Shown here piece after piece: positions 36,907 to 45,825 of a DNA stretch of 49,358 nt. Positions within the stretch are counted from its first letter, which is position 1. Each line of letters opens with the position of its first letter. The position numbers and the translations under genes are program-made. The notes beneath the pieces are model-generated. The model made no database searches, was not told the DNA's origin, and was given only the letters and a program-made list of their open reading frames with translations. Location of the stretch: NCBI GenBank assembly GCA_003526375.1, contig DPDG01000050.1, positions 1 to 49,358 on the forward strand, given 5' to 3'. Origin of the DNA: Lentisphaeria bacterium (GTDB lineage Bacteria > Verrucomicrobiota > Lentisphaeria > Victivallales > UBA1829).

Positions 36907-37180
36907 GCGGACTTCCGACCGCTTCCGGTTTACTGTAACGATTCTCTCTCATTTTTCAAGTCAAATCCCGATTCAATACTAAAAAACTTAAGCGGAAACT
37001 CTGTCTCTCTCCCTTTTTTGACAGCGCGGCAAAGAAAAAGTGCGATGGCTCCCCTGTTTTTCTCCGGCGCGACAGAGCGCCATGCGGCAAGGCAGAGCAG
37101 AGAAAAAGTATTCCGGAGTATCCCATATTTCCAGTCTCTCCTGCTCCGGTTTCCGGCACAGAAAAAAACAGAAAAAAATA
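36907..37180. other. Divergent gap upstream of the sigma gene
   Basis: Roughly 270 bases between the sigma-factor start and the first LacI operator-like site. No gene is evident. It should hold the sigma-gene promoter on the minus strand; TTGACT and TTGAAA-like elements occur near 36950-36965 but no good -10 partner was found. Confidence 0.4.
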
Positions 37181-37197
37181 TACAAAATAGTTTGCAT
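37181..37197. promoter_or_regulatory. Operator-like repeat O1
   Basis: TACAAAATAGTTTGCAT lies immediately before the -35 box of the following LacI gene and matches 37239-37255 at 15 of 17 bases. The halves TACAAA and TTTGCA are near inverted repeats. Confidence 0.7.
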
Positions 37198-37203
37198 ACC
37201 CTC

Positions 37204-37232
37204 TTGACAATAGAAGAAAAATCGAATATAAT
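37204..37232 (+). promoter_or_regulatory. Consensus promoter of the LacI-pseudopilin-beta-helix unit
   Basis: TTGACA (37204-37209) and TATAAT (37227-37232), both perfect, with the ideal 17-bp spacer. Two operator-like repeats flank it. Confidence 0.9.
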
Positions 37233-37238
37233 ATATCA

Positions 37239-37255
37239 TACAAACTACTTTGCAT
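37239..37255. promoter_or_regulatory. Operator-like repeat O2
   Basis: TACAAACTACTTTGCAT covers the expected transcription start. It is 58 bases from O1. Two sites on either side of one promoter fit cooperative or looping repression by the LacI protein encoded just downstream. Confidence 0.72.
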
Positions 37256-37270
37256 AAAAAAAAGGCAGTT

Positions 37271-38269
37271 ATGATAAAAAACAGAAAAGTCACCTTGAAA
37301 CAAGTTGCGGCGGCGGCAAATCTGGCGGTGCCGACTGTTTCGCAGATCCTGAACGGACGGCGCAACTACTGTTCCGGGGAGCAGATTGCAAGAGTCAGGA
37401 AGCTTGCCGACGAAATGGGGTATCAGCCGAATATCGGTTACAAGATCATGGTCGGGGAGAAGACCAGGACCGTGGCGATTCTTTTTTCCCAGGAGCGCAC
37501 TTACCACACCGAGGAAAACAGAAATCTCACGATACGCCTGATCTCCGAGCTCGAAAAAACCGGGGAAAGCGTTTACGCCGTCACGATGGGAAACAGCAGA
37601 GAGGAAAATCAGCAGAGAATCCGGGATCTCATCAACCGGGGCTGCTCCGCGTTCGTCGTCCTCGGCTCGCCGGTCGGAGAGGAGAGCCTGATCCGCCTGA
37701 TCGAAGACAACGGGATTGATTATGTCAGCGCCAACAACGAATATTCCCGGAATGATTTGAGGCTCGATCATAACGCCGTCTTCCTGAAATATGCCGAAGA
37801 CATTCTGAAATATGGAGCACGACGGGCCGCTTATATCATGGTTGACAAGTATTTTCAAATGTACTGCGCCGAATCCGCAGCATTTCTGAAAGAAAACGGA
37901 ACGGAGAGCATTCTGTATTCCATAGAGGACTGCGACCGCCAGCCTTTCGACTGCTCCGATTTGGTGTTTGAACAGGGATACCACGCGGTAAACCATGCTC
38001 TGGCGCAGGGGGAAAAGGCGGAATGCTGGATCTTTGCCAACGACTACCGTGCTCTCGGCGGGATGAAAGCCTTGCAGGAGCATGGGCGGCTGGAGAAGAG
38101 CATCCGGCTTTACGGCATGAACAACACCCGCGCGGGGCGATTTTCCATATTTCCGATCAACACTTCCGATGTCATGCTTGAGGAACAGGTTTCATGGCTG
38201 CTGCAACATTTGAAGAATACCGCTCCGGAACATAAAATACTGATACCGGAAATTTTAATCCGTTCATAA
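37271..38269 (+). CDS. LacI-family transcriptional regulator
   Basis: 332 residues from ATG 37271 (AAGG upstream); an in-frame TTG at 37250 lies inside operator O2 and is unlikely. The DNA-binding domain reads VTLKQVAAAANLAVPTVSQILNG, with the hinge VRKLADEMGYQPN. The core domain (~60-325) is a divergent periplasmic-binding fold: AILFSQERTYHTEEN, AFVVLGSPVGEESLIRLI, RRAAYIMVDKYFQMYC, and a region ending RLYGMNNTRAGRFSI. Downstream genes for a pseudopilin and a beta-helix protein follow at short spacing, so it likely senses a breakdown product of a pectin-like glycan. Confidence 0.93.
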   Translation: MIKNRKVTLKQVAAAANLAVPTVSQILNGRRNYCSGEQIARVRKLADEMGYQPNIGYKIMVGEKTRTVAILFSQERTYHTEENRNLTIRLISELEKTGESVYAVTMGNSREENQQRIRDLINRGCSAFVVLGSPVGEESLIRLIEDNGIDYVSANNEYSRNDLRLDHNAVFLKYAEDILKYGARRAAYIMVDKYFQMYCAESAAFLKENGTESILYSIEDCDRQPFDCSDLVFEQGYHAVNHALAQGEKAECWIFANDYRALGGMKALQEHGRLEKSIRLYGMNNTRAGRFSIFPINTSDVMLEEQVSWLLQHLKNTAPEHKILIPEILIRS

Positions 38270-38283
38270 GGAGGAAATAAAAA

Positions 38284-39102
38284 ATGAGAATGGACGCAAG
38301 AACACAAAACAATAAGGAGAAAAAGAAAATGAGGCAATTCAGGGGAAAGTTCACACTGATAGAATTGCTGGTCGTAATAGCAATCATCGCGATTCTGGCT
38401 GCATTACTGTTACCGGCATTAAATTCTACAAAGGACAAGGTTAGGACAGTTTCATGCAAATCGAATCAGAGACAGTTGGGATATTGCCTGCTGAACTATG
38501 CAGGTGACAATAAAGAGTGGGGACCGTACACTAAAGTAAATACAACTCATGTGCAATACATGTATTATTGGAGCATGGGGCTTGCAGACTATATTCCTTA
38601 CAGCAAAGTTCCGGGAGTAACAGGCAGACCCGGCTCCCGTTTTTACAAACTTGCAGTCTGTCCGGGCGATCTCTACAAATCAGGACAAGTAGAAAAATAT
38701 CCGGGATATTACAACGAGCGTATCTATTCCAGTTACAATCTTGTATTCGGTATCGCCAGCCGAACTTCCATGGACGGCTGGTATGGATGGATTCCCAATT
38801 ACCCTGTCCCGGCAGGAATGAAAAAGTTATTTCCCTGCCCCAGTTTAAACTTCTGCGGCAAAGGTGTGACACGCGATGGAAAAACAGGCAAAAGCGGAAC
38901 AGTGCAGCAGCCGTCGCTGCAACCTCTGCTGGCAGATCGTTATTCATTGCTGGGATATATGCCATCACTCGAAAAAATCCGTCCCCTGGCACACAAAAAA
39001 GCAATGAACATCCTGTTCGCGGACGGGCACGTCGGTTACTGGTCAGGGAAAGGCGGGGAATATGACATGCCTCTCCATGAAAACAACAGAATTCGTTTTT
39101 AA
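38284..39102 (+). CDS. Pseudopilin-like protein, H-x9-DG type
   Basis: 272 residues from ATG 38284, preceded by a perfect AGGAGG; an alternative ATG at 38329 also has AAGGAG. FTLIELLVVIAIIAILAAL starts at residue 23, or at residue 8 of the shorter form. Lys precedes the Phe. The C-terminal HKKAMNILFADGH gives H-x9-DG. Between them are the family's aromatic-rich segments, including LAVCPGDLYKSG and SSYNLVFGIAS. It lies 14 bases after the LacI gene. Confidence 0.9.
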   Translation: MRMDARTQNNKEKKKMRQFRGKFTLIELLVVIAIIAILAALLLPALNSTKDKVRTVSCKSNQRQLGYCLLNYAGDNKEWGPYTKVNTTHVQYMYYWSMGLADYIPYSKVPGVTGRPGSRFYKLAVCPGDLYKSGQVEKYPGYYNERIYSSYNLVFGIASRTSMDGWYGWIPNYPVPAGMKKLFPCPSLNFCGKGVTRDGKTGKSGTVQQPSLQPLLADRYSLLGYMPSLEKIRPLAHKKAMNILFADGHVGYWSGKGGEYDMPLHENNRIRF

Positions 39103-39129
39103 TAAAAATACAGAAAGGATATCATAACG

Positions 39130-41022
39130 ATGAATGCAATCAAAACAGCCGTGATGCTGATTGCCGCCAGTATCTGCACACTGGGCGCACAGGAGACGGT
39201 AAAAGCATCCGCTTTCGGATTCAATCCGGAAGATGCGACGGCGGCACTGCAGAAGGCAATCAATTCCGGAGCACAAAAAGTAATCGTGGACAATACAGGA
39301 AAAGACTGGATCACACGCCCTCTGTTTCTGCGTTCCAATCAGGAAATCATCTTTGAAGACGGAGTGACTCTGCGGGCAAAGAAAGGGGAATTCAAAGGCG
39401 TCAACGATTCGCTCATCAATCTTAACAACATCTCCAATGTCATAATCCGCGGAGAAGGTGCGGTCACGCTGGTTATGAATAAAAAAGATTATGACAATCC
39501 GGCGTTTTACAATTTTTCGGAATGGCGGCATGCCATCTCAATCCGCGGAGCCACAAACATAAAAATCTCCGATCTCACCCTCAAATCATCCGGCGGAGAC
39601 GGCATTTACGTTGCCAGGGGAAGCCACCTCCCCTACTCCAGAAACATCACGGTGGACAACGTCATATCGGAAGACCATTACCGTCAGGGAATCAGTCTGA
39701 TCAGTGTGGAGGATATGCTGATACGCAACTCAAAATTCATCAAAACAGGAGGAACCGCCCCGCAATGCGGCATTGACTTTGAACCGAACCGTCCGGAAGA
39801 ACGTTTCGTCAATGTTGTAATCGACAACTGTGAATTCTCGGAAAACGCCTCTGCGGGAATCATGTTCCATATTTCCGGATTGAAAGAAAATTCCACACCT
39901 GTCTCCGTAACAATAAGGAATTCAAAGATCAACTCAAATCAATGCGGCGTCATTGTGACTACAAAAGAAGTGACAGGAGAAATCAGATTTGAAAACTGCC
40001 TCATTGAAGATAACCACGGCATTCCCTTTCTGTTAAATGGACAAAACGATAAAGGGCTGAAAATTACTCTGAAAGATACTACATGCAGGAATCTGAAATA
40101 TGGATTGCCGTCGATTGCCCTCGCCGGAGAAAATGCAGACATCGGCAACCTCATACTGGATCATGTGAAAGTAATTGCCCCGTCTCCGGTTCCGATTGAA
40201 TTCCATGGAATGACAGGCTACGGAATCACTTCGCTGTCCGGCACTCTCCTTTACGGCAAAGACCAGGACAAACTGAAGAAATTCGATCTGGCAAAGTTCG
40301 TCGCGGCAAATTCTCCGAAACCATCCGAGCGTGCAGTAAGCAACAGAACCAGAAAAATGGAATTTGCAAAACTTATTCCGGCAACCGGCAAAACAGTAAC
40401 AGCCGGAGAAAAGATCAGGGTCAGGAGGAGTTTCCGCTTTCTGCAGTGTTTTTCCTCCCCCGGCGATCATCCGATCCGTTTTACCGGATACCGGATCGGA
40501 AAGGGAAAATACCGGATGCAGGGAATTGTACGTGACCGGAACGGCGCTCTCTATGACCGCTTTTCAACGGACAAGACAGATTTTACCTATCATCTGAAAG
40601 TCAAAGGAAACGGAGGCATATTCCTGATTGAGATCAACCCCGGCGGACATTGCGTTTCACTCCATCCGGCAGGCAGCGGACAGACGCTCATCACGGAGGA
40701 AAAGATAAATCTGTTTGGAGGAAGAGGATACCGCTATTACTTCACGGTTCCGGCGGATGCGGAATACGCGGCAGTTGAAGTCACTGCAACTATGGGGGAA
40801 CCGGCCGACGTCCAGATATTGAATGCGGAGGGAAAAATCGTAAAAGAGATCAGAAAAGTCAAATCCGCGCAATACATCAAGGTTCCCCGCGGGAAAAGCG
40901 CAAAGGATGAAATCTGGAGCATCCGTTTCCCCTGGGCATGCGAGGACTATGCATTCCGTATCTGTTCTCCGAGTCTTCCGCTTGCAGCGGCGGCTCCTGA
41001 AAACCTGCTGGTTGAAAAATAA
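39130..41022 (+). CDS. Secreted right-handed beta-helix protein (pectate-lyase/polygalacturonase-like)
   Basis: 630 residues. The signal peptide covers ~1-20 (ending LGAQ). Residues ~30-390 are a parallel beta-helix: FNPEDATAALQKAINSGAQ is the N-terminal cap of pectate-lyase superfamily proteins, and repeated coils such as ISNVIIRGEGAV, TNIKISDLTLKSSGGDGIYV, RNITVDNVISED and VEDMLIRNSKFIKTGG follow. The C-terminal ~200 residues are a separate beta-sandwich. Such folds cut or bind pectin, alginate or other acidic glycans. No catalytic set can be fixed by eye. AAAGGA lies upstream of the ATG. It is the last gene of the unit beginning at 37204. Confidence 0.85.
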   Translation: MNAIKTAVMLIAASICTLGAQETVKASAFGFNPEDATAALQKAINSGAQKVIVDNTGKDWITRPLFLRSNQEIIFEDGVTLRAKKGEFKGVNDSLINLNNISNVIIRGEGAVTLVMNKKDYDNPAFYNFSEWRHAISIRGATNIKISDLTLKSSGGDGIYVARGSHLPYSRNITVDNVISEDHYRQGISLISVEDMLIRNSKFIKTGGTAPQCGIDFEPNRPEERFVNVVIDNCEFSENASAGIMFHISGLKENSTPVSVTIRNSKINSNQCGVIVTTKEVTGEIRFENCLIEDNHGIPFLLNGQNDKGLKITLKDTTCRNLKYGLPSIALAGENADIGNLILDHVKVIAPSPVPIEFHGMTGYGITSLSGTLLYGKDQDKLKKFDLAKFVAANSPKPSERAVSNRTRKMEFAKLIPATGKTVTAGEKIRVRRSFRFLQCFSSPGDHPIRFTGYRIGKGKYRMQGIVRDRNGALYDRFSTDKTDFTYHLKVKGNGGIFLIEINPGGHCVSLHPAGSGQTLITEEKINLFGGRGYRYYFTVPADAEYAAVEVTATMGEPADVQILNAEGKIVKEIRKVKSAQYIKVPRGKSAKDEIWSIRFPWACEDYAFRICSPSLPLAAAAPENLLVEK

Positions 41023-41241
41023 ACCGCATATTCCATTTTCCCTTTTCAAAGCCGATGCAGCGCATCGGAATATTGGACTTCAATCAAAACCACCGGCTTA
41101 GCCGGTGGTATGCACCACGCCTTCAAGGCGATATTGCCGGCAGCCCGACACGGGCTCTGAAAAAATTCGCCAATTGCAACTTTTTCACAGGCCGCTGCTA
41201 AAGCGGCCTCATCGTTTATTTTTCTTAAAGCGTTTTGTCAC

Positions 41242-41278
41242 AATAACCAGTTGAATTCTTTGCTCTCTGGTTATTTTT
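41242..41278 (+). terminator. Possible terminator of the beta-helix transcript
   Basis: AATAACCAG (41242-41250) pairs with CTGGTTATT (41267-41275) around a 16-base loop, followed by TTT. The loop is long and the T tract is partly within the stem, so it is only a candidate. Confidence 0.35.
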
Positions 41279-41715
41279 GTGCCTGTTCATTCTTGCTGCC
41301 CGTAAACGGGTCTATATACTCTTTGAATGTTAATTGTTCCATTGCCTGATCTTCCGCCAGTTGATTCTGAATATACGCTGTTATTGCGCGTGTATCCGCT
41401 CAGACCGTATTGACATAGTAACCTCGACACCAGAAATGCCGATTCCCATATTTGTACTTCAGGTTTGCATGACGATCAAAGATCATCAAGGAACTTTTTC
41501 CTTTCAAGTATCCCATAAATTGCGACACTCTCAAATTCGGGGGAATACTTACCAACATATGAATGTGGTCTGGACAAGCCTCTGCATCCAGTATTTCTAC
41601 CTTTTTCAAATCGCACAGTTGACGCAGAATTTTTCCTATGTCTTTTTTGATTTGTCGACGGACTACTTGCTGAAGCTGTTCGGCTACATACCGGCGCAGC
41701 CGGTAGTTTTTTTAC
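41271..41715 (-). pseudogene. tnpA: IS200-type TnpA transposase, broken
   Basis: The intact family has about 140-150 residues. Here the C-terminal part is well preserved: EACPDHIHMLVSIPP with the HxH catalytic pair, FMGYLKGKSSLMIFDRHANL, KYKYGNRHFWCRGYYV. A TGA then interrupts the frame just after YYVNTV, and the same frame continues with ITAYIQNQLAEDQAMEQLTF and KEYIDPFTG, so the nonsense codon is a secondary mutation; the helix that normally carries the catalytic tyrosine lies beyond it. At the N-terminus the first ~40 residues are missing or replaced, leaving RRQIKKDIGKILRQLC joined to unrelated sequence, and no start codon with a ribosome site is present. Confidence 0.85.
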
Positions 41716-41726
41716 ACTTAAGCAAT

Positions 41727-41763
41727 ATAAAAAAACGGCACTGATCTTTCGGTCAGTGCCGTT
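41727..41763 (-). terminator. Rho-independent terminator of groEL
   Basis: On the minus strand an 11-bp perfect stem AACGGCACTGA/TCAGTGCCGTT (41763-41753 with 41744-41734) with an 8-base loop is followed by a run of T. It stands 55 bases after the groEL stop. Confidence 0.95.
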
Positions 41764-41817
41764 CTGGTTGATGCAGGCATTATGAAAATGCCTGCGGGCT
41801 GTTTGAGCCGGGATGAA

Positions 41818-43470
41818 TTACATCATGCCGCCCATGCCGCCCATTCCACCCATGCCGCCCATGCCGCCTTCAGGCATGGCAGGTTTTTCCTTTTCGGGAA
41901 CCTCGGTGATAAGGCATTCCGTGGTAAGAAGGAGTCCGGCGATGGAGGAAGCGTTCTGCAGAGCGGAACGTGTCACTTTCTTCGGGTCGATGATACCCTT
42001 TTCAAGCATATCGACGTATTCGCCTGTAGCCGCATCGAAGCCCTTGTTGCCCTTCTGGGAAAGAACTTCCTTGACGACGACACTGCCTTCGTAACCGCCG
42101 TTTGCGGCGATCGTGCGGAGGGGTTCTTCAATTGCGCGGCGGATGATGTCTGCGCCGATTGCTTCGTCGCCTGCGAGTTTGATGTCGTCGAGAGCGACAG
42201 AGGCTCTGAGGAGAGCGACACCGCCTCCGGGGACGATACCTTCTTCGACTGCGGCGCGTGTTGCATGCAGGGCATCTTCAACGCGTGCTTTCTTCTCTTT
42301 CATTTCCGTCTCGGTGGCTGCGCCGATGTTGATGACGGCTACGCCGCCCGCGAGTTTCGCAAGGCGTTCCTGAAGTTTTTCACGGTCGTAGTCGGAGGTT
42401 GTCTCCTCGATCTGCTTGCGGATCTGGTTGACGCGTCCGAGGATCGCGGACTGTTTGCCGGCGCCTTCGACGATCGTGGTGTTTTCCTTGCCGACTGTGA
42501 CTCTCTTGGCTTTGCCGAGCTGCTCGACCTTGACGGAATCAAGCTTGATGCCGAGGTCTTCGGTGATGCATGTGCCGCCTGTGAGAACCGCGATGTCTTC
42601 GAGCATGGCTTTTCTGCGGTCGCCGAATCCGGGAGCCTTGACCGCGCAGACATTGAGGATGCCGCGCATCTTGTTGATAACCAGTGTCGCGAGAGCTTCG
42701 CCTTCCACATCCTCAGCGATGATGAGGAGCGGCTTGCCCGTCTTTGCGACAGCCTGGAGGATCGGGAGCATGTCGTTGAGGTTGCTGATCTTCTTTTCGT
42801 TGATCAGGATGTAGGCGTCTTCCAGAGCGACTTCCATGGTTTCCGCGTTGGTCACGAAATACGGAGAGAGGTAGCCCTTGTCGAACTGCATGCCTTCGAC
42901 GACGTCGAGAGTGGTCTCGATGGTCTTGGATTCCTCAACCGTGATTGTGCCGTCCTTGCCGACCTTTTCCATTGCGTCCGCAATGATCTTGCCGATCTCA
43001 TGATCGCCGTTCGCGGAGATTGTGGCGACCTGTGCGATCTGAGCCGTGTCGGAGCTGACTTCCTTTGTGAGAGTATTGAGCTTGGCGTTGATGGCTTCGA
43101 CCGCTTTGTCGATACCGCGCTTGAGGCTCATCGGGTTTGCGCCGGCGGTGACGTTCTTGAGACCTTCCTTGAAGATGGCTTCAGCGAGAACGGTTGCCGT
43201 TGTGGTTCCGTCGCCTGCGGTATCGGAGGTCTTGCTTGCAACTTCCTTGACCATCTGCGCACCCATGTTCTGGTAGGGGTTCGCAAGTTCCACTTCCTTG
43301 GCTACGCTGACACCGTCCTTGGTGATGGTGGGGGAGCCGAATTTCTTGTCGAGAACGACATTGCGTCCTTTCGGTCCGAGCGTGGCTTTGACCGCCGCGC
43401 TCAACTGTTCAACACCGGAAAGAAGCTGGCGACGTGCCTCGTCGCTGAACAAAAGCTGTTTTGCTGCCAT
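41818..43470 (-). CDS. groEL: Chaperonin GroEL (Hsp60)
   Basis: 550 residues, the standard length. It forms the double-ring chamber that folds proteins with ATP in the cytoplasm. Motifs: AAVKATLGPKGRNVVLDKKF, DTAGDGTTTATVLAEAIF, the apical region and GIVPGGGVALLRA, closing with the flexible GGMGGMGGMGGMGGMM tail. A good ribosome site (AAGGAGAAAC) precedes the ATG. groES lies 36 bases upstream in the same direction, and a strong terminator follows. Confidence 0.99.
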   Translation of the reverse strand: MAAKQLLFSDEARRQLLSGVEQLSAAVKATLGPKGRNVVLDKKFGSPTITKDGVSVAKEVELANPYQNMGAQMVKEVASKTSDTAGDGTTTATVLAEAIFKEGLKNVTAGANPMSLKRGIDKAVEAINAKLNTLTKEVSSDTAQIAQVATISANGDHEIGKIIADAMEKVGKDGTITVEESKTIETTLDVVEGMQFDKGYLSPYFVTNAETMEVALEDAYILINEKKISNLNDMLPILQAVAKTGKPLLIIAEDVEGEALATLVINKMRGILNVCAVKAPGFGDRRKAMLEDIAVLTGGTCITEDLGIKLDSVKVEQLGKAKRVTVGKENTTIVEGAGKQSAILGRVNQIRKQIEETTSDYDREKLQERLAKLAGGVAVINIGAATETEMKEKKARVEDALHATRAAVEEGIVPGGGVALLRASVALDDIKLAGDEAIGADIIRRAIEEPLRTIAANGGYEGSVVVKEVLSQKGNKGFDAATGEYVDMLEKGIIDPKKVTRSALQNASSIAGLLLTTECLITEVPEKEKPAMPEGGMGGMGGMGGMGGMM

Positions 43471-43506
43471 AATAACTGTTTCTCCTTATGATTTTTGTTT
43501 CAGAAC

Positions 43507-43806
43507 TTACTTGCTGATCACAGCGAGGATATCGCTTGCGCTGAGAATCTTGTATTCCTTGTCATCATATTTGACTTCGGTTCCCCCGTATTTGCTGGTG
43601 AGAACGATATCGCCGACCTTGATGTCGAAGGGGATCTTGTTGCCTTTGTCGTCAAGCTTGCCTGTTCCGAGGGCGACGACAACGGCTTCCAGCGGTTTCT
43701 CCTTGGCTGAATCCGGAATTACGATTCCGCCCTTGATCTGTTCCGCTTCCTGTTTCTGCTCAACGAGAACTCTGTCTCCGAGAGGCTGAATGTTGATCTT
43801 GCTCAT
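43507..43806 (-). CDS. groES: Co-chaperonin GroES (Hsp10)
   Basis: 99 residues. It caps the GroEL chamber as a heptameric lid. The N-terminal IQPLGDRVLVEQKQEAEQIKG, the mobile loop with GGIVIPDSAKEKP, and the C-terminal VLTSKYGGTEVKYDDKEYKIL are all characteristic. AAGGAGAAGATCC precedes the ATG. It is the first gene of the groES-groEL pair, and dnaK ends 111 bases upstream on the same strand. No CIRCE inverted repeat (TTAGCACTC-N9-GAGTGCTAA) is present in that gap. Confidence 0.98.
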   Translation of the reverse strand: MSKINIQPLGDRVLVEQKQEAEQIKGGIVIPDSAKEKPLEAVVVALGTGKLDDKGNKIPFDIKVGDIVLTSKYGGTEVKYDDKEYKILSASDILAVISK

Positions 43807-43869
43807 TGCTGGATCTTCTCCTTTTTGTTAGTATGAAATTTATTAGGGTTTATAACTCAAATAAAACCA

Positions 43870-43899
43870 TTTCCCCAATGTTCTGTTCCATCGGGGAAA
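43870..43899 (-). terminator. Hairpin between dnaK and groES
   Basis: TTTCCCC (43870-43876) pairs with GGGGAAA (43893-43899), and ATG/CAT extends the stem after one mismatch. On the minus strand it is followed by TGGTTTTATTT. It may be a weak terminator or processing site, allowing part of dnaK transcription to continue into groES-groEL. Confidence 0.45.
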
Positions 43900-43917
43900 C
43901 GGTCCGGACTTACTTTT

Positions 43918-45825
43918 TTATTTATCGTCGTCCACGATCTCAGCGTCAACAACATCGCCGTCTTTGGCCTGCTGTTGCTGTCCGCCCTGCTGGGCGCCCG
44001 GATTCGCACCCTGCGCACCGCCCTGCTGCTGTTGCTGATAGACCGACTGACCGATCTGCATGAGCTGTTCTTCGAGCTTCTGCATGGTGTTCTTCATCGC
44101 TTCCGTATCGTTGGCTTCGATCTCTTTCTTGAGCTGGTCGATGTTCGACTGAATCGGCTGTTTCAGGTTTTCAGGAACCTTGTCTCCAAGCTCCTTCAAC
44201 TGCTTTTCAGTCTGATAGACCATGGAGTCGGCGCGGTTCTTGACCTCGATCTTCTCCTTGGCAGCCTTATCCTCCGCCTCGTGAGCCTTGGCGTCATTGA
44301 CCATTTTCTTGATCTCTTCTTCCGAGAGCCCGCTTCCGGCGGTGATCGTGATCTTCTGCTCTTTGCCCGTGCCCATGTCCTTGGCTGTGACATTGAGAAT
44401 GCCGTTCACGTCGATATCGAATGTGACTTCGATCTGCGGAACGCCTCTCGGCGCGGGTGCGATGCCGTCAAGCCGGAATCTGCCGATGGACTTGTTGTCC
44501 GCCGCCATATTGCGCTCGCCCTGAAGAACGTGGATGTCCACGGACGGCTGATTGTCCGCCGCTGTGCTGAAGATCTCGCTCTTTCTGGTCGGGATCGTGG
44601 TATTGCGCTCGATGAGGCGTGTCGTTACGCCGCCGAGTGTTTCGATACCGAGAGAAAGCGGGGTGACATCCAGCAGAACCACGTCGTTGACCTGTCCGCC
44701 GAGAACACCGCCCTGGATCGCCGCGCCTGCCGCAACCACTTCGTCGGGATTGACACCCTTGTGCGGTTCGCGGTTGAAGATGCGTTTTGCGACTTCCTGG
44801 ACTTTCGGCATTCTGGTCATGCCGCCGACAAGGATGACCTCGTTGATTTTATCCTTGCTCAAGCCGGAATCCTTGACGCAGGCTTCACACGGCGGAACTG
44901 AGCGTTCGATCAACGGATCGCAGAGTTTTTCGAGCTGGGCTCTGGTCAGAGTCATCTGAAGATGAAGCGGACCGCTCTGGTTCATCGTGATGAACGGCAG
45001 ATTGATATCCGAGCTCATGCTGGAGGAAAGTTCGCATTTCGCCTTTTCTCCTGCCTCTTTCAGACGCTGGAGAGCCTGCGGATCGTTGCGGAGATCAACT
45101 CCGTTTTCTTTCTTGAACTCCTCCGCGAGCCAGTCCATGACGACTCGGTCGAAGTCATCGCCGCCGAGGTGGGTATCGCCGTTGGTGGCTTTCACCTCGA
45201 ACACGCCGTCTCCGATTTCGAGAATGGAGATATCGAAAGTTCCGCCGCCGAGGTCGTAGACCGCGATGGTTTCGTCTTTCTTCTTGTCCAGACCGTATGC
45301 CAGAGATGCGGCGGTCGGCTCGTTGATGATGCGTTTGACATCAAGTCCGGCGATTCTTCCGGCGTCCTTGGTCGCCTGTCTCTGCGTATCGTTGAAGTAT
45401 GCCGGAACCGTGATGACGGCTTCCGTGATCTTTTCGCCGAGATAGGCTTCCGCGTCGGTTTTCAGTTTCTGAAGAATCATGGCGGAGATTTCCGGCGGAG
45501 AATAGCTCTTGTCGCCGGCTTTGATGTAGGCGTCGCCGTTTTTGCCTTCGACCACTTCATACGGAACGCGGGAAAGCTCATCCTTCACTTCCGAATATTT
45601 TCTGCCCATGAATCTCTTGACGGAGAAAATGGTGTTTTTCGGATTCGTGACAGCCTGACGTTTTGCAGTCTGCCCGACGAGCCTTTCACCCGTTTTCGTA
45701 AAAGCTACAACGGACGGAGTGGTATTCGCGCCCTCCGCATTCGGAATGATCTTGAATGTGGTGCCGTCCATGACAGCCATACAACTGTTTGTCGTTCCTA
45801 AATCTATACCGAGGATTTTTCCCAT
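43918..45825 (-). CDS. dnaK: Chaperone DnaK (Hsp70)
   Basis: 635 residues. The ATPase domain starts GKILGIDLGTTNSCMAVMDG and has VPAYFNDTQRQATKDAGRIA and the phosphate-binding AVYDLGGGTFDISILE; the substrate domain contains VTPLSLGIETLGGV. The C-terminal tail is Gln/Gly-rich and ends DAEIVDDDK, close to the usual DnaK ending. grpE and dnaJ are not next to it. AAGGAAAGGA lies 9-17 bases before the ATG. Upstream there is no CIRCE; TTGCTT and TAAAAT near 45855-45885 on the minus strand may be a promoter. Confidence 0.99.
   Translation of the reverse strand: MGKILGIDLGTTNSCMAVMDGTTFKIIPNAEGANTTPSVVAFTKTGERLVGQTAKRQAVTNPKNTIFSVKRFMGRKYSEVKDELSRVPYEVVEGKNGDAYIKAGDKSYSPPEISAMILQKLKTDAEAYLGEKITEAVITVPAYFNDTQRQATKDAGRIAGLDVKRIINEPTAASLAYGLDKKKDETIAVYDLGGGTFDISILEIGDGVFEVKATNGDTHLGGDDFDRVVMDWLAEEFKKENGVDLRNDPQALQRLKEAGEKAKCELSSSMSSDINLPFITMNQSGPLHLQMTLTRAQLEKLCDPLIERSVPPCEACVKDSGLSKDKINEVILVGGMTRMPKVQEVAKRIFNREPHKGVNPDEVVAAGAAIQGGVLGGQVNDVVLLDVTPLSLGIETLGGVTTRLIERNTTIPTRKSEIFSTAADNQPSVDIHVLQGERNMAADNKSIGRFRLDGIAPAPRGVPQIEVTFDIDVNGILNVTAKDMGTGKEQKITITAGSGLSEEEIKKMVNDAKAHEAEDKAAKEKIEVKNRADSMVYQTEKQLKELGDKVPENLKQPIQSNIDQLKKEIEANDTEAMKNTMQKLEEQLMQIGQSVYQQQQQGGAQGANPGAQQGGQQQQAKDGDVVDAEIVDDDK

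Larger units (their letters stand above)
41089..41715 (-). mobile_element. Decayed IS200/IS605-family element
   Basis: Remnant of a TnpA-only single-strand transposon. A perfect hairpin with CACCGGC/GCCGGTG arms (41089-41109) is the probable right end, downstream of the broken tnpA; a second hairpin GGCCGC/GCGGCC sits at 41190-41208. A small hairpin ACCGGC/GCCGGT at 41690-41704 may be what is left of the left end. It lies between the beta-helix gene and the groEL terminator. Exact borders cannot be fixed because these elements make no target duplication. Confidence 0.7.

Noticed and set aside
43807..43917. CIRCE/HrcA site upstream of groES or dnaK
   Set aside because: Searched by eye for TTAGCACTC-N9-GAGTGCTAA on both strands; not present, and no close variant found.
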